This document shows, piece after piece, positions 32,350 to 41,953 of a DNA stretch of 64,000 nt (positions are counted from its first letter, which is position 1; the number at the start of each line of letters is the position of its first letter). The stretch spans positions 62,001 to 126,000 of the forward strand of contig NZ_JAPRAQ010000022.1 of assembly GCF_029989365.1 (NCBI RefSeq), in the 5' to 3' direction. This stretch comes from Bradyrhizobium sp. Arg816. Lineage in GTDB: Bacteria; Pseudomonadota; Alphaproteobacteria; Rhizobiales; Xanthobacteraceae. Below the pieces are notes generated by a model, which was not told where the DNA came from, searched no databases, and worked only from the letters and a program-made list of their open reading frames with translations. Both the position numbers and the translations under genes were made by a program.

Positions 32350-32871
32350 TTAGTCTCCGAACGCCGCAAACTGCTGCGCGACCGCGCGGTAGACGTCGCG
32401 GCGGAACGGCACCACGAGATCGGCGACGCGGTCGAGCCGCTCCCAACGCCAGGCGTCGAACTCCGCGGGCTGTTCGTTGCGCGGCGTCAGCGGATCGATC
32501 TCGTCGTCGCGGCCGGTGAAGCGCAGCGCGAACCATTTCTGGCGCTGCCCGCGGAATTTCGCCAGCCGGTGCGTCTGCGGCCCGTCATAGGGCGGGAACT
32601 CGTAAGTCAACCAGTCTGTCTCGCCGAGATAGTCCGCACTCTTGACGCTGGTCTCTTCCCAAAGCTCGCGCAGCGCCGCATCGCGCAGGTTCTCGCCCTC
32701 ATCGACACCGCCTTGCGGCATCTGCCAGTCGAGGCCCGGCAGGATGATCTCGGGGCCATCGCCCTTGAAGCGGTGGCCGATCAGCACGCGGCCATCGGCA
32801 TTGAAGAGGGCGATCCCCACGTTGGGACGGTAGGGCTTCTGGTTGGTCACGCGCGCGTCTTTCATCGTCAT
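32350..32871 (-). CDS. rppH: RNA pyrophosphohydrolase (Nudix, RppH-like), copy A
   Basis: A 173-residue Nudix hydrolase that removes pyrophosphate from mRNA 5' ends or cleaves dinucleoside polyphosphates. RppH opening: YRPNVGIALFNADGRVLIGH. The Nudix box GGVDEGENLRDAALRELWEE is followed by TSV (the usual Gly is Ser). [11 protein letters not shown] and FDAWRWERLDRVADLVVPFR are RppH/IalA hallmarks. It lies 43 nt downstream of a paralogue, so two RppH-type enzymes are made from one minus-strand run. Confidence 0.9.
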   Translation of the reverse strand: MTMKDARVTNQKPYRPNVGIALFNADGRVLIGHRFKGDGPEIILPGLDWQMPQGGVDEGENLRDAALRELWEETSVKSADYLGETDWLTYEFPPYDGPQTHRLAKFRGQRQKWFALRFTGRDDEIDPLTPRNEQPAEFDAWRWERLDRVADLVVPFRRDVYRAVAQQFAAFGD

Positions 32872-32914
32872 TTCCGGCGATGCATTAGCACCGAACCCGG
32901 GATGACGATTTGAT

Positions 32915-33418
32915 TTATTCCTCCGCCAGCGTGGAAAATTCCTTCACCACGCGCTCATAGACCGGGCGCTTGAACGGGATGATCAGCCCGGTCAGGTTCT
33001 TCATCGGCTCCCAGCGCCAGCTCACGAACTCGGCCTTGTGGCCGCCGCCGGGTTTCTCGACATTGATCTCGCTGTCCTTGCCGGTGAACCGGACCGCGAA
33101 CCATTTCTGGCGCTGGCCGCGATAGCGGCCCTTCCAGGCGCGCCCTGCAACCGTGCGCGGAATGTCGTAGACGAGCCAGTCCGGGACCTCGCCGAGCCGC
33201 TCGACCGAGCGCACGCTGGTCTCCTCATAGAGCTCGCGCTTGGCGGCCTCCCAGGTGTCCTCACCGGGATCGACGCCGCCCTGCGGCATCTGCCAGACAT
33301 GGGCGTCGTCGACATGCTCGATGCCGCCGGCGCGTCGGCCGATGAACACCAGACCCTTCGTGTTGATCAGCATTACACCGACGCAAGTACGGTAGGGCAG
33401 ATCCTCGTAACGCGCCAT
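32915..33418 (-). CDS. rppH: RNA pyrophosphohydrolase (Nudix, RppH-like), copy B
   Basis: A 167-residue paralogue of the next gene, starting at ATG 33418 ([20 protein letters not shown]). The Nudix box [20 protein letters not shown] plus TSV, then [19 protein letters not shown] and [20 protein letters not shown], show the same subfamily; it retains the short [16 protein letters not shown] insertion before the box. An upstream in-frame start at 33481 adds a basic, unconserved stretch. It follows the YibQ-like gene closely (73 nt). Which copy is the housekeeping decapping enzyme cannot be decided here. Confidence 0.9.
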   Translation of the reverse strand: MARYEDLPYRTCVGVMLINTKGLVFIGRRAGGIEHVDDAHVWQMPQGGVDPGEDTWEAAKRELYEETSVRSVERLGEVPDWLVYDIPRTVAGRAWKGRYRGQRQKWFAVRFTGKDSEINVEKPGGGHKAEFVSWRWEPMKNLTGLIIPFKRPVYERVVKEFSTLAEE

Positions 33419-33490
33419 TCCGCCAGACCTCTCGCGTGCTTTTGGTGGGTATGCCGGCCTCGAGGGCCAGTGCCGTACCAATCCGTTGAT

Positions 33491-34714
33491 TTAGCTGGAT
33501 CTTGATTTCAGCATCGCGGTTGTCAATGGCACCAAAAGGATACCACGGTCGCTCAATGTCTTGGTCCAGCTGCCGATGCGCTCGATCGAGACCGGCAGGG
33601 CGGACGCGGTGCCGATTGCGACGCCGCGCTCGCGCGCCGTCGATTCGAGCTTGTTCAGGGCGCGGTCGATCTCCGCCGGGGTCGGCACCACGTCGATCGC
33701 GATGTCGCCCTTGCCGAACGGCATCGCCTGGCTGGCCGCGGCCTGGGGCGCGATGCTGCGCGGCGAGGAGCCGTCGTCGAAGAAGCCGAGGCCGCGCTTG
33801 GCCGCCTCGCGGATGATCGGCTGCATCGCGGCGTCGGTCGCCACGAAGCGGGCGCCCATGAAATTGGTGAGGCCGGCATAGCCTTGCATCCGGCTCAGGT
33901 GCCAGTACAGGCGGTCCATGTTCTGGTCGGCGGTGAGCGAAGTCAGCAGCGTCTGCGGGCCCGGGTCGTTGTCCGGGAAATCGTAGGGCTCCATCGGGAT
34001 CTGGAGGAAGATCTCGTGGCGCTGGGCGCGGGCCCGCTCGGCGAGCTTGCCGGGGTCGGCGCCATAGGGCGTGAAGGCCAGCGTCACCGCCGGCGGCAGC
34101 CGCATGATCGCGTCGGTGGTCTTGGCCGCGCCGACGCCGAGGCCGCCGATCAGGATCGCGACCACGGGCATTTTTGCCGCCTTGGCGCGGTCGGCATCCG
34201 CCGCGTAGACGTTGAACGGCTTCGCGCCCTCGACCGTCACGGGGATCATGCCGTAGCGCGATTTTTCCAGCAGCTTTGGGTCGATCCCGGCCATCACGGG
34301 CGGTGGCGCGGAGGCGGCCGCCGCGTCGCCCTTGTCGGCGGCATCGCCGCCGCCGATCACCACGTCGTGGCGCGTGCCGGTGGAACCGTCGATCATGGTG
34401 ACGGTCTTCTGCTCGCCCGCCTGCTTCGGCGCTTCCTTGGCCTCGTGCTTGCTCTCTTGCTTGCTGTCCTGGCCATGGCCCGCGGCGGCCGGCTTCTCGT
34501 CGGTGGCCCTGGGTTCACGGATCGCAATCCGCGTCATCGGCTCACCGCCGAGCGGATCCTTGTTGAAGATGGCGAAGCCGGCGAAGGCGACCAAGAACAG
34601 GCCGAGCATGACAGCGACGGCCTGCATGGCTGTGAACGGCAGCCGCAGCCGCCGTTTCCGGCGCGGCTTGTCCTGTCCGAGCGGGGCGCTCAGATCATCG
34701 GCCGTTTCAGTCAT
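33491..34714 (-). CDS. Divergent polysaccharide deacetylase family protein (YibQ/DUF610)
   Basis: A 407-residue membrane-anchored protein with a basic cytoplasmic tail (DKPRRKRRLRLP), one helix (AVAVMLGLFLVAFAGFAIF, ~34-52) and a low-complexity Lys/Glu/Gln linker (~80-105). The periplasmic NodB-like domain runs from ~185: KMPVVAILIGGLGVG, PPAVTLAFTPYGADP, HEIFLQIPMEPYDFPDND. These are hallmarks of the YibQ group. It clusters with CtpA and EnvC-like genes, as in many proteobacteria, implying an envelope or cell-division role. Catalytic activity is doubtful in this divergent family. Confidence 0.87.
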   Translation of the reverse strand: MTETADDLSAPLGQDKPRRKRRLRLPFTAMQAVAVMLGLFLVAFAGFAIFNKDPLGGEPMTRIAIREPRATDEKPAAAGHGQDSKQESKHEAKEAPKQAGEQKTVTMIDGSTGTRHDVVIGGGDAADKGDAAAASAPPPVMAGIDPKLLEKSRYGMIPVTVEGAKPFNVYAADADRAKAAKMPVVAILIGGLGVGAAKTTDAIMRLPPAVTLAFTPYGADPGKLAERARAQRHEIFLQIPMEPYDFPDNDPGPQTLLTSLTADQNMDRLYWHLSRMQGYAGLTNFMGARFVATDAAMQPIIREAAKRGLGFFDDGSSPRSIAPQAAASQAMPFGKGDIAIDVVPTPAEIDRALNKLESTARERGVAIGTASALPVSIERIGSWTKTLSDRGILLVPLTTAMLKSRSS

Positions 34715-34804
34715 GCGAGATCCCGAATCACTCCCGCCGACGATACCACGCCGAGGTCAAGCGGCGGCAGGCCGGGATAGGCCGGGGTAGCAGGAGCCCC
34801 AAGC

Positions 34805-34834
34805 AAAAAGGGCGGCTCCCGGAGCCGCCCTTTT
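34805..34834 (-). terminator. Rho-independent terminator, ctpA side
   Basis: GGGCGGCT (34810-34817) / AGCCGCCC (34823-34830) stem with a 5-nt loop, flanked by AAAAA on the left and TTTT on the right, so it can work in both directions. It follows ctpA (minus strand) and precedes the YibQ-like gene. Confidence 0.8.
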
Positions 34835-34858
34835 CGAGAGATGAGGTGACGCGCCGAC

Positions 34859-36214
34859 TTAGTTCGCCGCTTTGGGCTTGTCGGTCGTGGCCTTGTTGTC
34901 GCCCGGCGTCGGCGCCGCGGAGGCGCTGTTCTTGATCCCGTGGAGCAGGTCGTCCGCGAGCTTGAGCGCCTTGTCGTCCTTGGCGTCCGGCGGGACGTAG
35001 GACTGCGAGCCGGTCTTCTCGTCGCCGTCGTTCTTGAGATGGCCGCGCAGCGAAGCCTCGCCCTTGGTGTCGGTGCGCGACTTCAGCTCGTCCGGCACGT
35101 CCTGGAGCACTTCGATGTCGGGCACGATGCCCTTGGCCTGGATCGACTTGCCCGACGGCGTGTAGTAGCGCGCCGTGGTCAGACGCAGTGCGCCGTTGCC
35201 CGAGCCGAGCGGAATGATGGTCTGCACCGAGCCCTTGCCGAACGAGCGCGTGCCGACGATGGTCGCGCGCTTGTGGTCCTGCAGCGCGCCGGCGACGATT
35301 TCCGACGCCGAGGCCGAACCGCCATTGACCAGCACGATGACAGGCTTGCCCTTGGTCAGGTCGCCCGCATGCGCGGTGCGGCGCTGGGTCTCCTCGGCAT
35401 TGCGGCCGCGGGTCGAGACGATCTCGCCCTTCTCCAGGAACGAGTCGGAGACCGTCACCGCTTCCTCGAGCAGGCCGCCCGGGTTGTTGCGGAGGTCGAT
35501 GATGTAGCCCTTCAACTTGTCGCCGATCTGATTCGAGAGGTTGGCAACCTCGCGCTTCAGGCCTTCGGTGGTCTGCTCGTTGAAGGTGGTGATGCGGATA
35601 TAGGCGATGTCGTCGGCCTCGATGCGCGCGCGCACCGAGCGGACGCGAATGTTGTCACGCACCAGGGTGACGTCGATCGGATTGTCCTGGCCCTTGCGGA
35701 TGATCTTGAGCTTGATCTTAGTGTTGACCGGACCGCGCATCTTCTCGACCGCCTGGTTCAGGGTCAGGCCCTGCACGGCTTCGTCGTCGAGATTGGTGAT
35801 GATGTCGTTGGCCATGACGCCGGCGCGCGAAGCGGGGGTGTCGTCGATCGGCGAGACCACCTTGATCAGGCCGTCCTCCATCGTGACCTCGATGCCGAGG
35901 CCGCCGAACTCACCGCGGGTCTGCACCTGCATGTCGCGGAAGCTCTTCGCGTCCATGTAGCTCGAATGCGGATCGAGGCCGGTGAGCATGCCGCTGATCG
36001 CGGATTCGATCAGCTTGGTGTCATCGGGCTTCTCGACATAGTCCGAGCGCACGCGCTCGAACACATCGCCGAACAGATTGAGCTGGCGATAGGTGTCTGC
36101 AGTTGCGGCTCGCGCGCTGGAGCCCATGAAGACCGCGCGCGGCTGGGTCACGAACAGCGTCAGCGCAGCACCGGTGGCCGCGCTGAGGAGGATAACTGAA
36201 GTCTTGCGCATCAT
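34859..36214 (-). CDS. ctpA: Carboxy-terminal processing protease CtpA (S41 family)
   Basis: A 451-residue periplasmic serine protease. Signal/anchor helix: SVILLSAATGAALTLFVTQ. The N-domain has VRSDYVEKPDDTKLIESAIS. A PDZ domain (~95-175) contains GGLGIEVTMEDGLIKVVSPI. The catalytic core shows VLVNGGSASASEIVAGALQD with the nucleophilic Ser, and GTRSFGKGSVQTI with the general-base Lys. The C-terminal tail is Lys/Asp-rich and disordered. Start ATG 36214 overlaps the envC stop (ATGATG). CtpA paired with EnvC-type factors controls cell-wall hydrolases in proteobacteria. Confidence 0.94.
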   Translation of the reverse strand: MMRKTSVILLSAATGAALTLFVTQPRAVFMGSSARAATADTYRQLNLFGDVFERVRSDYVEKPDDTKLIESAISGMLTGLDPHSSYMDAKSFRDMQVQTRGEFGGLGIEVTMEDGLIKVVSPIDDTPASRAGVMANDIITNLDDEAVQGLTLNQAVEKMRGPVNTKIKLKIIRKGQDNPIDVTLVRDNIRVRSVRARIEADDIAYIRITTFNEQTTEGLKREVANLSNQIGDKLKGYIIDLRNNPGGLLEEAVTVSDSFLEKGEIVSTRGRNAEETQRRTAHAGDLTKGKPVIVLVNGGSASASEIVAGALQDHKRATIVGTRSFGKGSVQTIIPLGSGNGALRLTTARYYTPSGKSIQAKGIVPDIEVLQDVPDELKSRTDTKGEASLRGHLKNDGDEKTGSQSYVPPDAKDDKALKLADDLLHGIKNSASAAPTPGDNKATTDKPKAAN

Positions 36215-37581
36215 CCGCGAACCTTCTCGCCTTCATTTGCGGCCCACCATGGGCCTGGATCGATTGGAGTGCCGTCCTTACGGAACTCGACATAGAGCAC
36301 AGGTTGACTCGCGTTCGTGGCGAGAATGGAGGCGACTTGAGAGGTCGACCCCATGGTCGCGACCGGCTCCCCCGTGAGCACAAACTGACCGATGTTAACC
36401 GAAATGTGCTCCATCCCGGCGATCAGGACATGATACCCGCCCCCGGCGTTGAGGATCAAGAGTTGTCCATAGCTGCGGAACGGGCCGGAATAGACAACCC
36501 AGCCATCACACGGCGTCGTGACCTGGGAGCCGGGCCGACTTGCCAGCGAAATGCCCTTCTGGACACCGCCGACCCCGTCGGAACCGCCAAAATCCCTGAT
36601 CTTGTTACCGTTAACCGGCAGCGGCAGGAGCCCCTTGGCCGACGCGAAGGCGATCGCCGGGGTGGTCCGGGACCGGTCCTTGAAAGTGCCCGGACCGGGC
36701 TTGGCGCTGGCGGCCGCCTTGGCCTCGGCCTGTTTGGCGGCCTCAGCCGCCTTCTCGGCGGCCTTGGCGGCGCTCTGCAGATCCTGCTCCATCTTGGTGA
36801 TCAGCCCCTGGAGATCGCCGACCTGCCTGGAGAGCGCGATGGCGCGCGAGTTCTCGGCGTCGAGGTCTTTCTCGCGCGACGCCTGCTGGCGCTGCCGCTC
36901 GTCGACCAGGGCGGTGAGCCGGGTCTGGTCGTTGCGGACCTTGTCGCGGTCGGTGGCAAGCTGGTCGCGTTCGGCGGCGATGTTCCTGCGCAAGGCCACG
37001 AGCTCGCCGAGGTCGCCCGCGAGCTTCTCGGCGCGGCCGCGCAATTCCGGCACCACGGCGCCGAGCAGCATGGCGGTGCGCAGTGATTGCAGCGCATCCT
37101 CGGGCCGCACCAAGAGCGCCGGCGGCGTGCGCCGGCCGGCGCGCTGCAAGGCTGCCAGCACCTCGACGATGTCGGCGCGGCGCGACTCCAGCGAGGTGCG
37201 CATCTGTTGCTCGCGACCGTTGAGCGAGCGCAGTCGCGCTTCGGCTTCGTCGATCTTGGTCTCGACGGTCCGCACATTGGCTGCGGTATCGATCAGCTGC
37301 TGATTGAGCTGGGTACGGTCCTGGCCGAGCGAGGTGATCTCGGCCTTGAGCTTGGCCTGCGCTTCCTCGGCGCTCTTCTGCCTCGCGCGGGCGGCCTCGA
37401 GCTCCTGCTCGCGCTGCTTGATCGCATCGGGCGAGACGGCCGCCGTCTGTGGCGCGGGCGCAATTGTCTGACCTTGCGTCTGACCTTGCGCGAGGCTTGC
37501 GCCCGTAACGCCGGCGATCAGCAGCAGGTTGAGGATCGGCGCTCGCATCGCTTTACGCAAAGGTGCTCGTTGTGCGCGCAT
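36211..37581 (-). CDS. envC: EnvC-like murein hydrolase activator with degenerate LytM domain
   Basis: A 456-residue exported protein: a signal peptide (~1-32), a long coiled coil (~50-290, with repeated Glu/Gln/Ala heptads such as REQELEAARARQKSAEEAQA), then a LytM (M23) fold from ~325 (LLPLPVNGNKIRDFGG, GGGYHVLIAGMEHISVNIGQ, EPVATMG). The zinc ligands of active M23 enzymes are not preserved: the usual H-x-G-x-D is GVQKGISL and HxH is LYVEF. This is the situation of EnvC, which activates amidases rather than cutting itself. ATG 37581 overlaps the rlmH stop (TGATG). Confidence 0.88.
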   Translation of the reverse strand: MRAQRAPLRKAMRAPILNLLLIAGVTGASLAQGQTQGQTIAPAPQTAAVSPDAIKQREQELEAARARQKSAEEAQAKLKAEITSLGQDRTQLNQQLIDTAANVRTVETKIDEAEARLRSLNGREQQMRTSLESRRADIVEVLAALQRAGRRTPPALLVRPEDALQSLRTAMLLGAVVPELRGRAEKLAGDLGELVALRRNIAAERDQLATDRDKVRNDQTRLTALVDERQRQQASREKDLDAENSRAIALSRQVGDLQGLITKMEQDLQSAAKAAEKAAEAAKQAEAKAAASAKPGPGTFKDRSRTTPAIAFASAKGLLPLPVNGNKIRDFGGSDGVGGVQKGISLASRPGSQVTTPCDGWVVYSGPFRSYGQLLILNAGGGYHVLIAGMEHISVNIGQFVLTGEPVATMGSTSQVASILATNASQPVLYVEFRKDGTPIDPGPWWAANEGEKVRG

Positions 37582-38063
37582 CACGCGCGGTGATAGGGGT
37601 GGCCGGCCAGAATGGTGGCGGCCCGATAAAGCTGTTCCAGAAGCATGACGCGGACCATTTGGTGCGGCCAGGTCGCAGAGCCGAACGCGATCGCGAGCTT
37701 GGCCTTACGGCGCAATTCGGGCGAAAGTCCGTCCGCCCCTCCGATCACGAAGATAGTATGTCCGGCACCCTCGTCGCGCCAGCGCCCGAGGTGCCGTGCG
37801 AATACGGTGGAGTCGAGATTCTGGCCGCGCTCGTCCAGCGCCACCAGGATCGATTTTTCCGGGATGTGCGCACCGATCGCCGCGGCCTCTTCGGCCATCC
37901 TGGTCGCGGTGTCGCGCGCGCGGCTTTCGGGGATTTCGTGGATGGTGAGCTCGCGGAATCCGAGCTTGCGGCCGGCTTCGTCGAACCGCTCGAAATAGCG
38001 GTCGGCAAGTTCCCGTTCGGGGCCCTGCTTCAGCCGGCCCACCGCAATGACAGCAACGCGCAT
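37581..38063 (-). CDS. rlmH: 23S rRNA (pseudouridine1915-N3)-methyltransferase RlmH
   Basis: A 160-residue SPOUT methyltransferase acting on helix 69 of 23S rRNA in assembled ribosomes. The start at ATG 38063 gives MRVAVIAVGRLKQGPERELA. The SAM knot is visible in TIFVIGGADGLSPELRRKA and LAIAFGSATWPHQMVRVML, and the C-terminus ATILAGHPYHR is the family signature. It is coupled to the EnvC-like gene and downstream of rsfS, the standard arrangement. Confidence 0.95.
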   Translation of the reverse strand: MRVAVIAVGRLKQGPERELADRYFERFDEAGRKLGFRELTIHEIPESRARDTATRMAEEAAAIGAHIPEKSILVALDERGQNLDSTVFARHLGRWRDEGAGHTIFVIGGADGLSPELRRKAKLAIAFGSATWPHQMVRVMLLEQLYRAATILAGHPYHRA

Positions 38064-38156
38064 GATATCTTCAGGTCGTGTTTCGAGACCGCGCGCAATA
38101 TGCGCGCGCACGACGCTAGCATGCGCGTCAGCCGATTCGAAATCGGCTCGATGAGC

Positions 38157-38579
38157 CTAGATCGCCTTCGCCGCCCCTGGGCCCTGCGTGTACAATCTCT
38201 CGAGATTGTAGAACTCGCGGACCTCGGGTCTGAACACGTGCACGATCACATCGCCGGAATCGATCAGCACCCAGTCGCAATTGGGCAAGCCCTCGACGTG
38301 GATGTTCTTGATGCCGTTTTCCTTGAGGCCCTTGGCGACGTTGTCCGCGATCGCGCCGACGTGCCGGTTCACCCGGCCGGTGGTGACGATCATGTAGTCG
38401 GAGTACGCCGATTTGCCGCGAAGGTCGATGGTGACCGTCTCTTCCGCCTTCATGTCGTCGAGGCGGGAGAGGATCAGGCTCAGCGTCTTGTCGGCGTCGG
38501 GTTGCGCCTTCAAGGCCGCAGCTTTGGTCGATGTTTTACGCGCCGGTTTCGCTACCTTGGGTAAAACAGACTTGGACAA
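38157..38579 (-). CDS. rsfS: Ribosomal silencing factor RsfS
   Basis: A 140-residue DUF143 protein that binds L14 and blocks subunit joining in starvation. The core reads VTIDLRGKSAYSDYMIVTTG...HVEGLPNCDWVLIDSGDVIVH...FRPEVREFYNLERLY. There is a basic N-terminal extension (SVLPKVAKPARKTSTKAAAL). No ATG fits: the frame can begin at TTG 38579, or at CTG 38594 where AAGGA lies seven bases upstream, so initiation is unusual and the start is uncertain. Confidence 0.9.
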   Translation of the reverse strand: MSKSVLPKVAKPARKTSTKAAALKAQPDADKTLSLILSRLDDMKAEETVTIDLRGKSAYSDYMIVTTGRVNRHVGAIADNVAKGLKENGIKNIHVEGLPNCDWVLIDSGDVIVHVFRPEVREFYNLERLYTQGPGAAKAI

Positions 38580-38721
38580 TACAGATGTGGTCAGGGACCA
38601 TTCCTTTCACTGTATCGCGAACGCCGAATCCGACGCTCACTGGTTACACTACATCATGTGGGGTTAAGGGTTTCAATATGCCAGACAGCCCGAAATCCCC
38701 ACAACGTTCACACACTCCGTC

Positions 38722-39366
38722 TCACTTCGGACCTTTCCAGCTCCCGTCCGGGTTCCGCAAGCCGGTCGAGGACAGGTTCAGTTTCAATCCCGTCAGAAAG
38801 ACCCAGGCCGGCGCCGGGCGATCCGGAAGCAATGCCGCGTCCGTCTCGGGCACGCGGTAACGTGCGAGGGCCTGGGCAGCGGGCGAGGCGAGGGCGCGAA
38901 AACTCTGCGGCGGGCGATCGATGACCGCAATCGGCACCTGGTCGGCGATGCGCCGCCAGTGCTGCCAACGATGGAATTGAGCGAGATTGTCGGCGCCCAT
39001 GATCCAGACAAAGCGCAAGCCACTGAGACGGCGGCGCAGGGTGTTGATCGTGTCTATAGTGTAGCGCGTACGAATGACGGATTCGAGACAGCTCACCTCG
39101 ATCCTGGGATCGTCGGCAACGTCGCGCGCGGCCTGCATGCGCGCGCCGAGCTCATGCAGCGTGCCGTTCTCCTTCAGCGGATTGCCCGGCGTCACAAGCC
39201 ACCACACGCGGTCGAGTTGGAGGCGTTTCAGTGCGAACTGGCTGATGGCGCGATGCGCCTCGTGCGGCGGATTGAACGAGCCGCCGAGCAGGCCGATGCG
39301 CATGCCTTCGGTGTAGGGCGGAATGGCCTGCGCGAAGAAACGTGGCGCGACGAAATTGTTACTCAA
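38722..39366 (-). CDS. nadD: Nicotinate-nucleotide adenylyltransferase NadD
   Basis: Up to 214 residues. It adenylates nicotinate mononucleotide in NAD synthesis. The nucleotidyltransferase signature [18 protein letters not shown] carries the HxxH-like pair, and the second motif lies near the C-terminus (NLSSTGLRN, matching the ISSTxIR consensus). [17 protein letters not shown] is NadD-typical. The start is either TTG 39366 ([11 protein letters not shown]) or ATG 39303 ([10 protein letters not shown]). It lies 23 nt after proA and ahead of rsfS. Confidence 0.93.
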   Translation of the reverse strand: MSNNFVAPRFFAQAIPPYTEGMRIGLLGGSFNPPHEAHRAISQFALKRLQLDRVWWLVTPGNPLKENGTLHELGARMQAARDVADDPRIEVSCLESVIRTRYTIDTINTLRRRLSGLRFVWIMGADNLAQFHRWQHWRRIADQVPIAVIDRPPQSFRALASPAAQALARYRVPETDAALLPDRPAPAWVFLTGLKLNLSSTGLRNPDGSWKGPK

Positions 39367-39389
39367 TGCCCCACGCCTCGCGACATGAC

Positions 39390-40685
39390 TTACGGCCGCG
39401 TCTGACCTGTGCCGTGGACGCGATATTTGAAGCTCGTGAGCTGCTCGGCGCCAACAGGACCACGGGCGTGGAATCGGCCGGTGGCGATGCCGATCTCGGC
39501 GCCGAAACCGAACTCGCCGCCATCGGCGAACTGTGTCGAGGCATTGTGCAGCACGATCGCGGAATCGACCTCGCTCAGGAATTTCTTCGCGTTCGCCTCA
39601 TCCGCGCTCACGATCGCGTCGGTGTGATGCGAGCCGTGGTTCTGGATATGCGCGATCGCGCCGTCGATACCGTCCACCACCTTCGCCGCGATGATCGCGT
39701 CGAGATATTCGGTGTCCCAATCATCCTCGTTGGCAGGCTTGACGCGCGCATCGGTCTTCTGCACGGCGTCGTCGCCGCGCACTTCGCAGCCGGCCTCGAT
39801 CAGCATCTCGACCAGCGGCTTCAGGTTCTTGGCGGCGGCGGCGCGATCGACTAGCAGCGTCTCGGCCGCGCCGCAGACGCCGGTGCGGCGCATCTTGGCG
39901 TTGAGTACGATCGACTTCGCCATGGCGAGGTCGGCGCTGGCATCGATATAGACGTGGTTGACGCCTTCGAGATGTGCGAACACGGGCACGCGGGCTTCCT
40001 GCTCGACGCGCGCGACGAGGCTCTTGCCTCCGCGCGGCACGATCACGTCGATGGCGCCGTTCAACCCTGACAGCATCATGCCGACCGCCGCGCGGTCGCG
40101 CGTCGGCACCAGCGTGATCGCCGCTTCGGGGAGCCCGGCTTCACGCAGGCCCTGCACCAGACATTCATGGATCGCGCGGCACGAACGAAAACTGTCGGAG
40201 CCGCCGCGCAGGATCACGGCATTGCCGGATTTCAGGCACAGCACGCCGGCATCCGCCGCAACGTTCGGCCGGCTCTCGAAGATCACGCCGACGACACCGA
40301 GCGGCACGCGCACGCGCTCGATGGTCATGCCGTTCGGCCGCTGCCAGCTCTCGGTGACGATGCCAACCGGATCGGCGATGCCGCGCACGATGCCGATGCC
40401 CTCGGCCATGGCTTCGACGCGCGCCGGCGTCAGGGTCAGGCGGTCGATGAAGGAGGAGGTGGCATTGCCGGAGGCGCGGGCCTCCGCGACGTCCTCGGCA
40501 TTGGCGGCAAGGATCGCGGCAGAGTTCGCGCGGATCGCCCGCTCCATGGCTTCGAGCGCCCGGTTCTTCTGCTCCGGCGGCGCCTGCGCCAGCACGCGCG
40601 CGGCAGCGCGGGCACGGGCGGCGAGATCGGACATCAGCGCCTGGAGATCGGCGTTGCCGTCGACGGCTTTGAGGGGGGCGGCCAT
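39390..40685 (-). CDS. proA: Glutamate-5-semialdehyde dehydrogenase (gamma-glutamyl phosphate reductase)
   Basis: A 431-residue ALDH-fold enzyme, second step of proline synthesis, reducing glutamyl-5-phosphate with NADPH. Recognisable blocks: [59 protein letters not shown], and the catalytic Cys in [16 protein letters not shown]. The C-terminus ends [20 protein letters not shown]. It follows proB with a terminator-like hairpin in the 146-nt gap. Confidence 0.96.
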   Translation of the reverse strand: MAAPLKAVDGNADLQALMSDLAARARAAARVLAQAPPEQKNRALEAMERAIRANSAAILAANAEDVAEARASGNATSSFIDRLTLTPARVEAMAEGIGIVRGIADPVGIVTESWQRPNGMTIERVRVPLGVVGVIFESRPNVAADAGVLCLKSGNAVILRGGSDSFRSCRAIHECLVQGLREAGLPEAAITLVPTRDRAAVGMMLSGLNGAIDVIVPRGGKSLVARVEQEARVPVFAHLEGVNHVYIDASADLAMAKSIVLNAKMRRTGVCGAAETLLVDRAAAAKNLKPLVEMLIEAGCEVRGDDAVQKTDARVKPANEDDWDTEYLDAIIAAKVVDGIDGAIAHIQNHGSHHTDAIVSADEANAKKFLSEVDSAIVLHNASTQFADGGEFGFGAEIGIATGRFHARGPVGAEQLTSFKYRVHGTGQTRP

Positions 40686-40812
40686 GGGGAGTTCAACCTT
40701 CTGCTAAGGCGATGTCCTAGCATGGAAATCCCGCGTCTGCGAAGGGTCGGGAGGGTATGGCTGGTCTCTCCGGCGAGGCGCCGGTTGGGTCATTGGCCCA
40801 GCAAATTCAGCG

Positions 40813-40833
40813 AAAAGGGCCGGCGCGGCCCTT
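40813..40833 (-). terminator. Hairpin terminator overlapping the proB stop codon
   Basis: AAGGGCC (40815-40821) / GGCCCTT (40827-40833) with a 5-nt loop, followed on the minus strand by TTTTCG. The right arm reaches into the proB stop codon. It may attenuate read-through from proB into proA. Confidence 0.55.
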
Positions 40834-41953
40834 ACCCGCCCACCACCAGATCGTCGCGGTGGATCATCTCGGACCTCCCGCTGATGCCCAAGATGGCCAT
40901 CACGTCCGGGGAGGAGCGGCCCTTGATCCGCTCGGCGACCTCGGCATCGTAGGCGATCAAGCCGCGGCCGACCTCGCTGGTATCAGGACCACGCACAACC
41001 ACGGCATCGCCGCGGGCGAACTGGCCTTCCACCTTGATCACGCCTGCCGGCAGCAGGCTGGCGCCGGCACGCAGCGCCGTCACGGCGCCGGCATCGATGG
41101 TCAGGGTGCCCTTCGGCTCCAGCGTGCCCGCAATCCAGCGCTTGCGCGAGGTGATGGGGTTGGCCGGCGTCAGGAACCAGGTGCAGCGGCCGCCGTCCGC
41201 GATCGCCTGCAGGGGATGCTCGATCTTGCCGGAGGCGATCAGCATATGGGTGCCGCCCGTCGTGGCGATCTTCGCGGCCTCGACCTTGGTGCGCATGCCG
41301 CCGCGCGACAGCTCGGACTCGGCGTCGCCTGCCACGGCCTCGATCTCCGAGGAAATGCTGTCGACCACGGGAATGAGTTTTGCGTTCGGATTGTTCTTCG
41401 GCGGGGCGTCGTAGAGCCCGTCGATGTCGGACAGCAGCACCAGCAAATCGGCGCTCGCCATGGTGGCGACGCGCGCGGCGAGGCGGTCATTGTCGCCGTA
41501 GCGGATCTCGTTGGTGGCGACCGTGTCGTTCTCGTTGATGACGGGGATCGCGCGCCATTCCAGCAGCTTGCCGATGGTGGAGCGCGCATTGAGATAGCGG
41601 CGGCGCTCCTCGGTGTCCTGGAGCGTCACCAGGATCTGCCCCGCACCGATGCCGTGGGCGCCGAGCACCTCCGACCAGATCCGCGCCAGTGCGATCTGGC
41701 CGACGGCGGCGGCGGCCTGGCTCTCCTCCAGCTTCAGCGGGCCGCGCGGCAGCTTGAGGCGGCTGCGGCCGAGTGCGATCGAGCCCGAGGACACCACGAG
41801 CACATCGCGTCCTTCGCGATGCAGCTTGGCCATGTCGTCGGCGAGCGCGGCGAGCCAGGAGGCGCGCACCTCGCCCTTGTCGGAATCGACCAGCAGGGCG
41901 GAGCCGACCTTGACGACGATGCGGCGGAATTGACTGAGTTCGGGGCTGGCCAT
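40832..41953 (-). CDS. proB: Glutamate 5-kinase
   Basis: A 373-residue enzyme, first step of proline synthesis. The amino-acid kinase domain (~1-265) includes [54 protein letters not shown] and [17 protein letters not shown]-terminal PUA domain (~285-365) has [19 protein letters not shown] sequence and [19 protein letters not shown]. The full kinase-plus-PUA form is the proline-feedback-regulated type. It is normally just downstream of obgE in this group; here two unrelated genes intervene. Confidence 0.96.
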   Translation of the reverse strand: MASPELSQFRRIVVKVGSALLVDSDKGEVRASWLAALADDMAKLHREGRDVLVVSSGSIALGRSRLKLPRGPLKLEESQAAAAVGQIALARIWSEVLGAHGIGAGQILVTLQDTEERRRYLNARSTIGKLLEWRAIPVINENDTVATNEIRYGDNDRLAARVATMASADLLVLLSDIDGLYDAPPKNNPNAKLIPVVDSISSEIEAVAGDAESELSRGGMRTKVEAAKIATTGGTHMLIASGKIEHPLQAIADGGRCTWFLTPANPITSRKRWIAGTLEPKGTLTIDAGAVTALRAGASLLPAGVIKVEGQFARGDAVVVRGPDTSEVGRGLIAYDAEVAERIKGRSSPDVMAILGISGRSEMIHRDDLVVGG

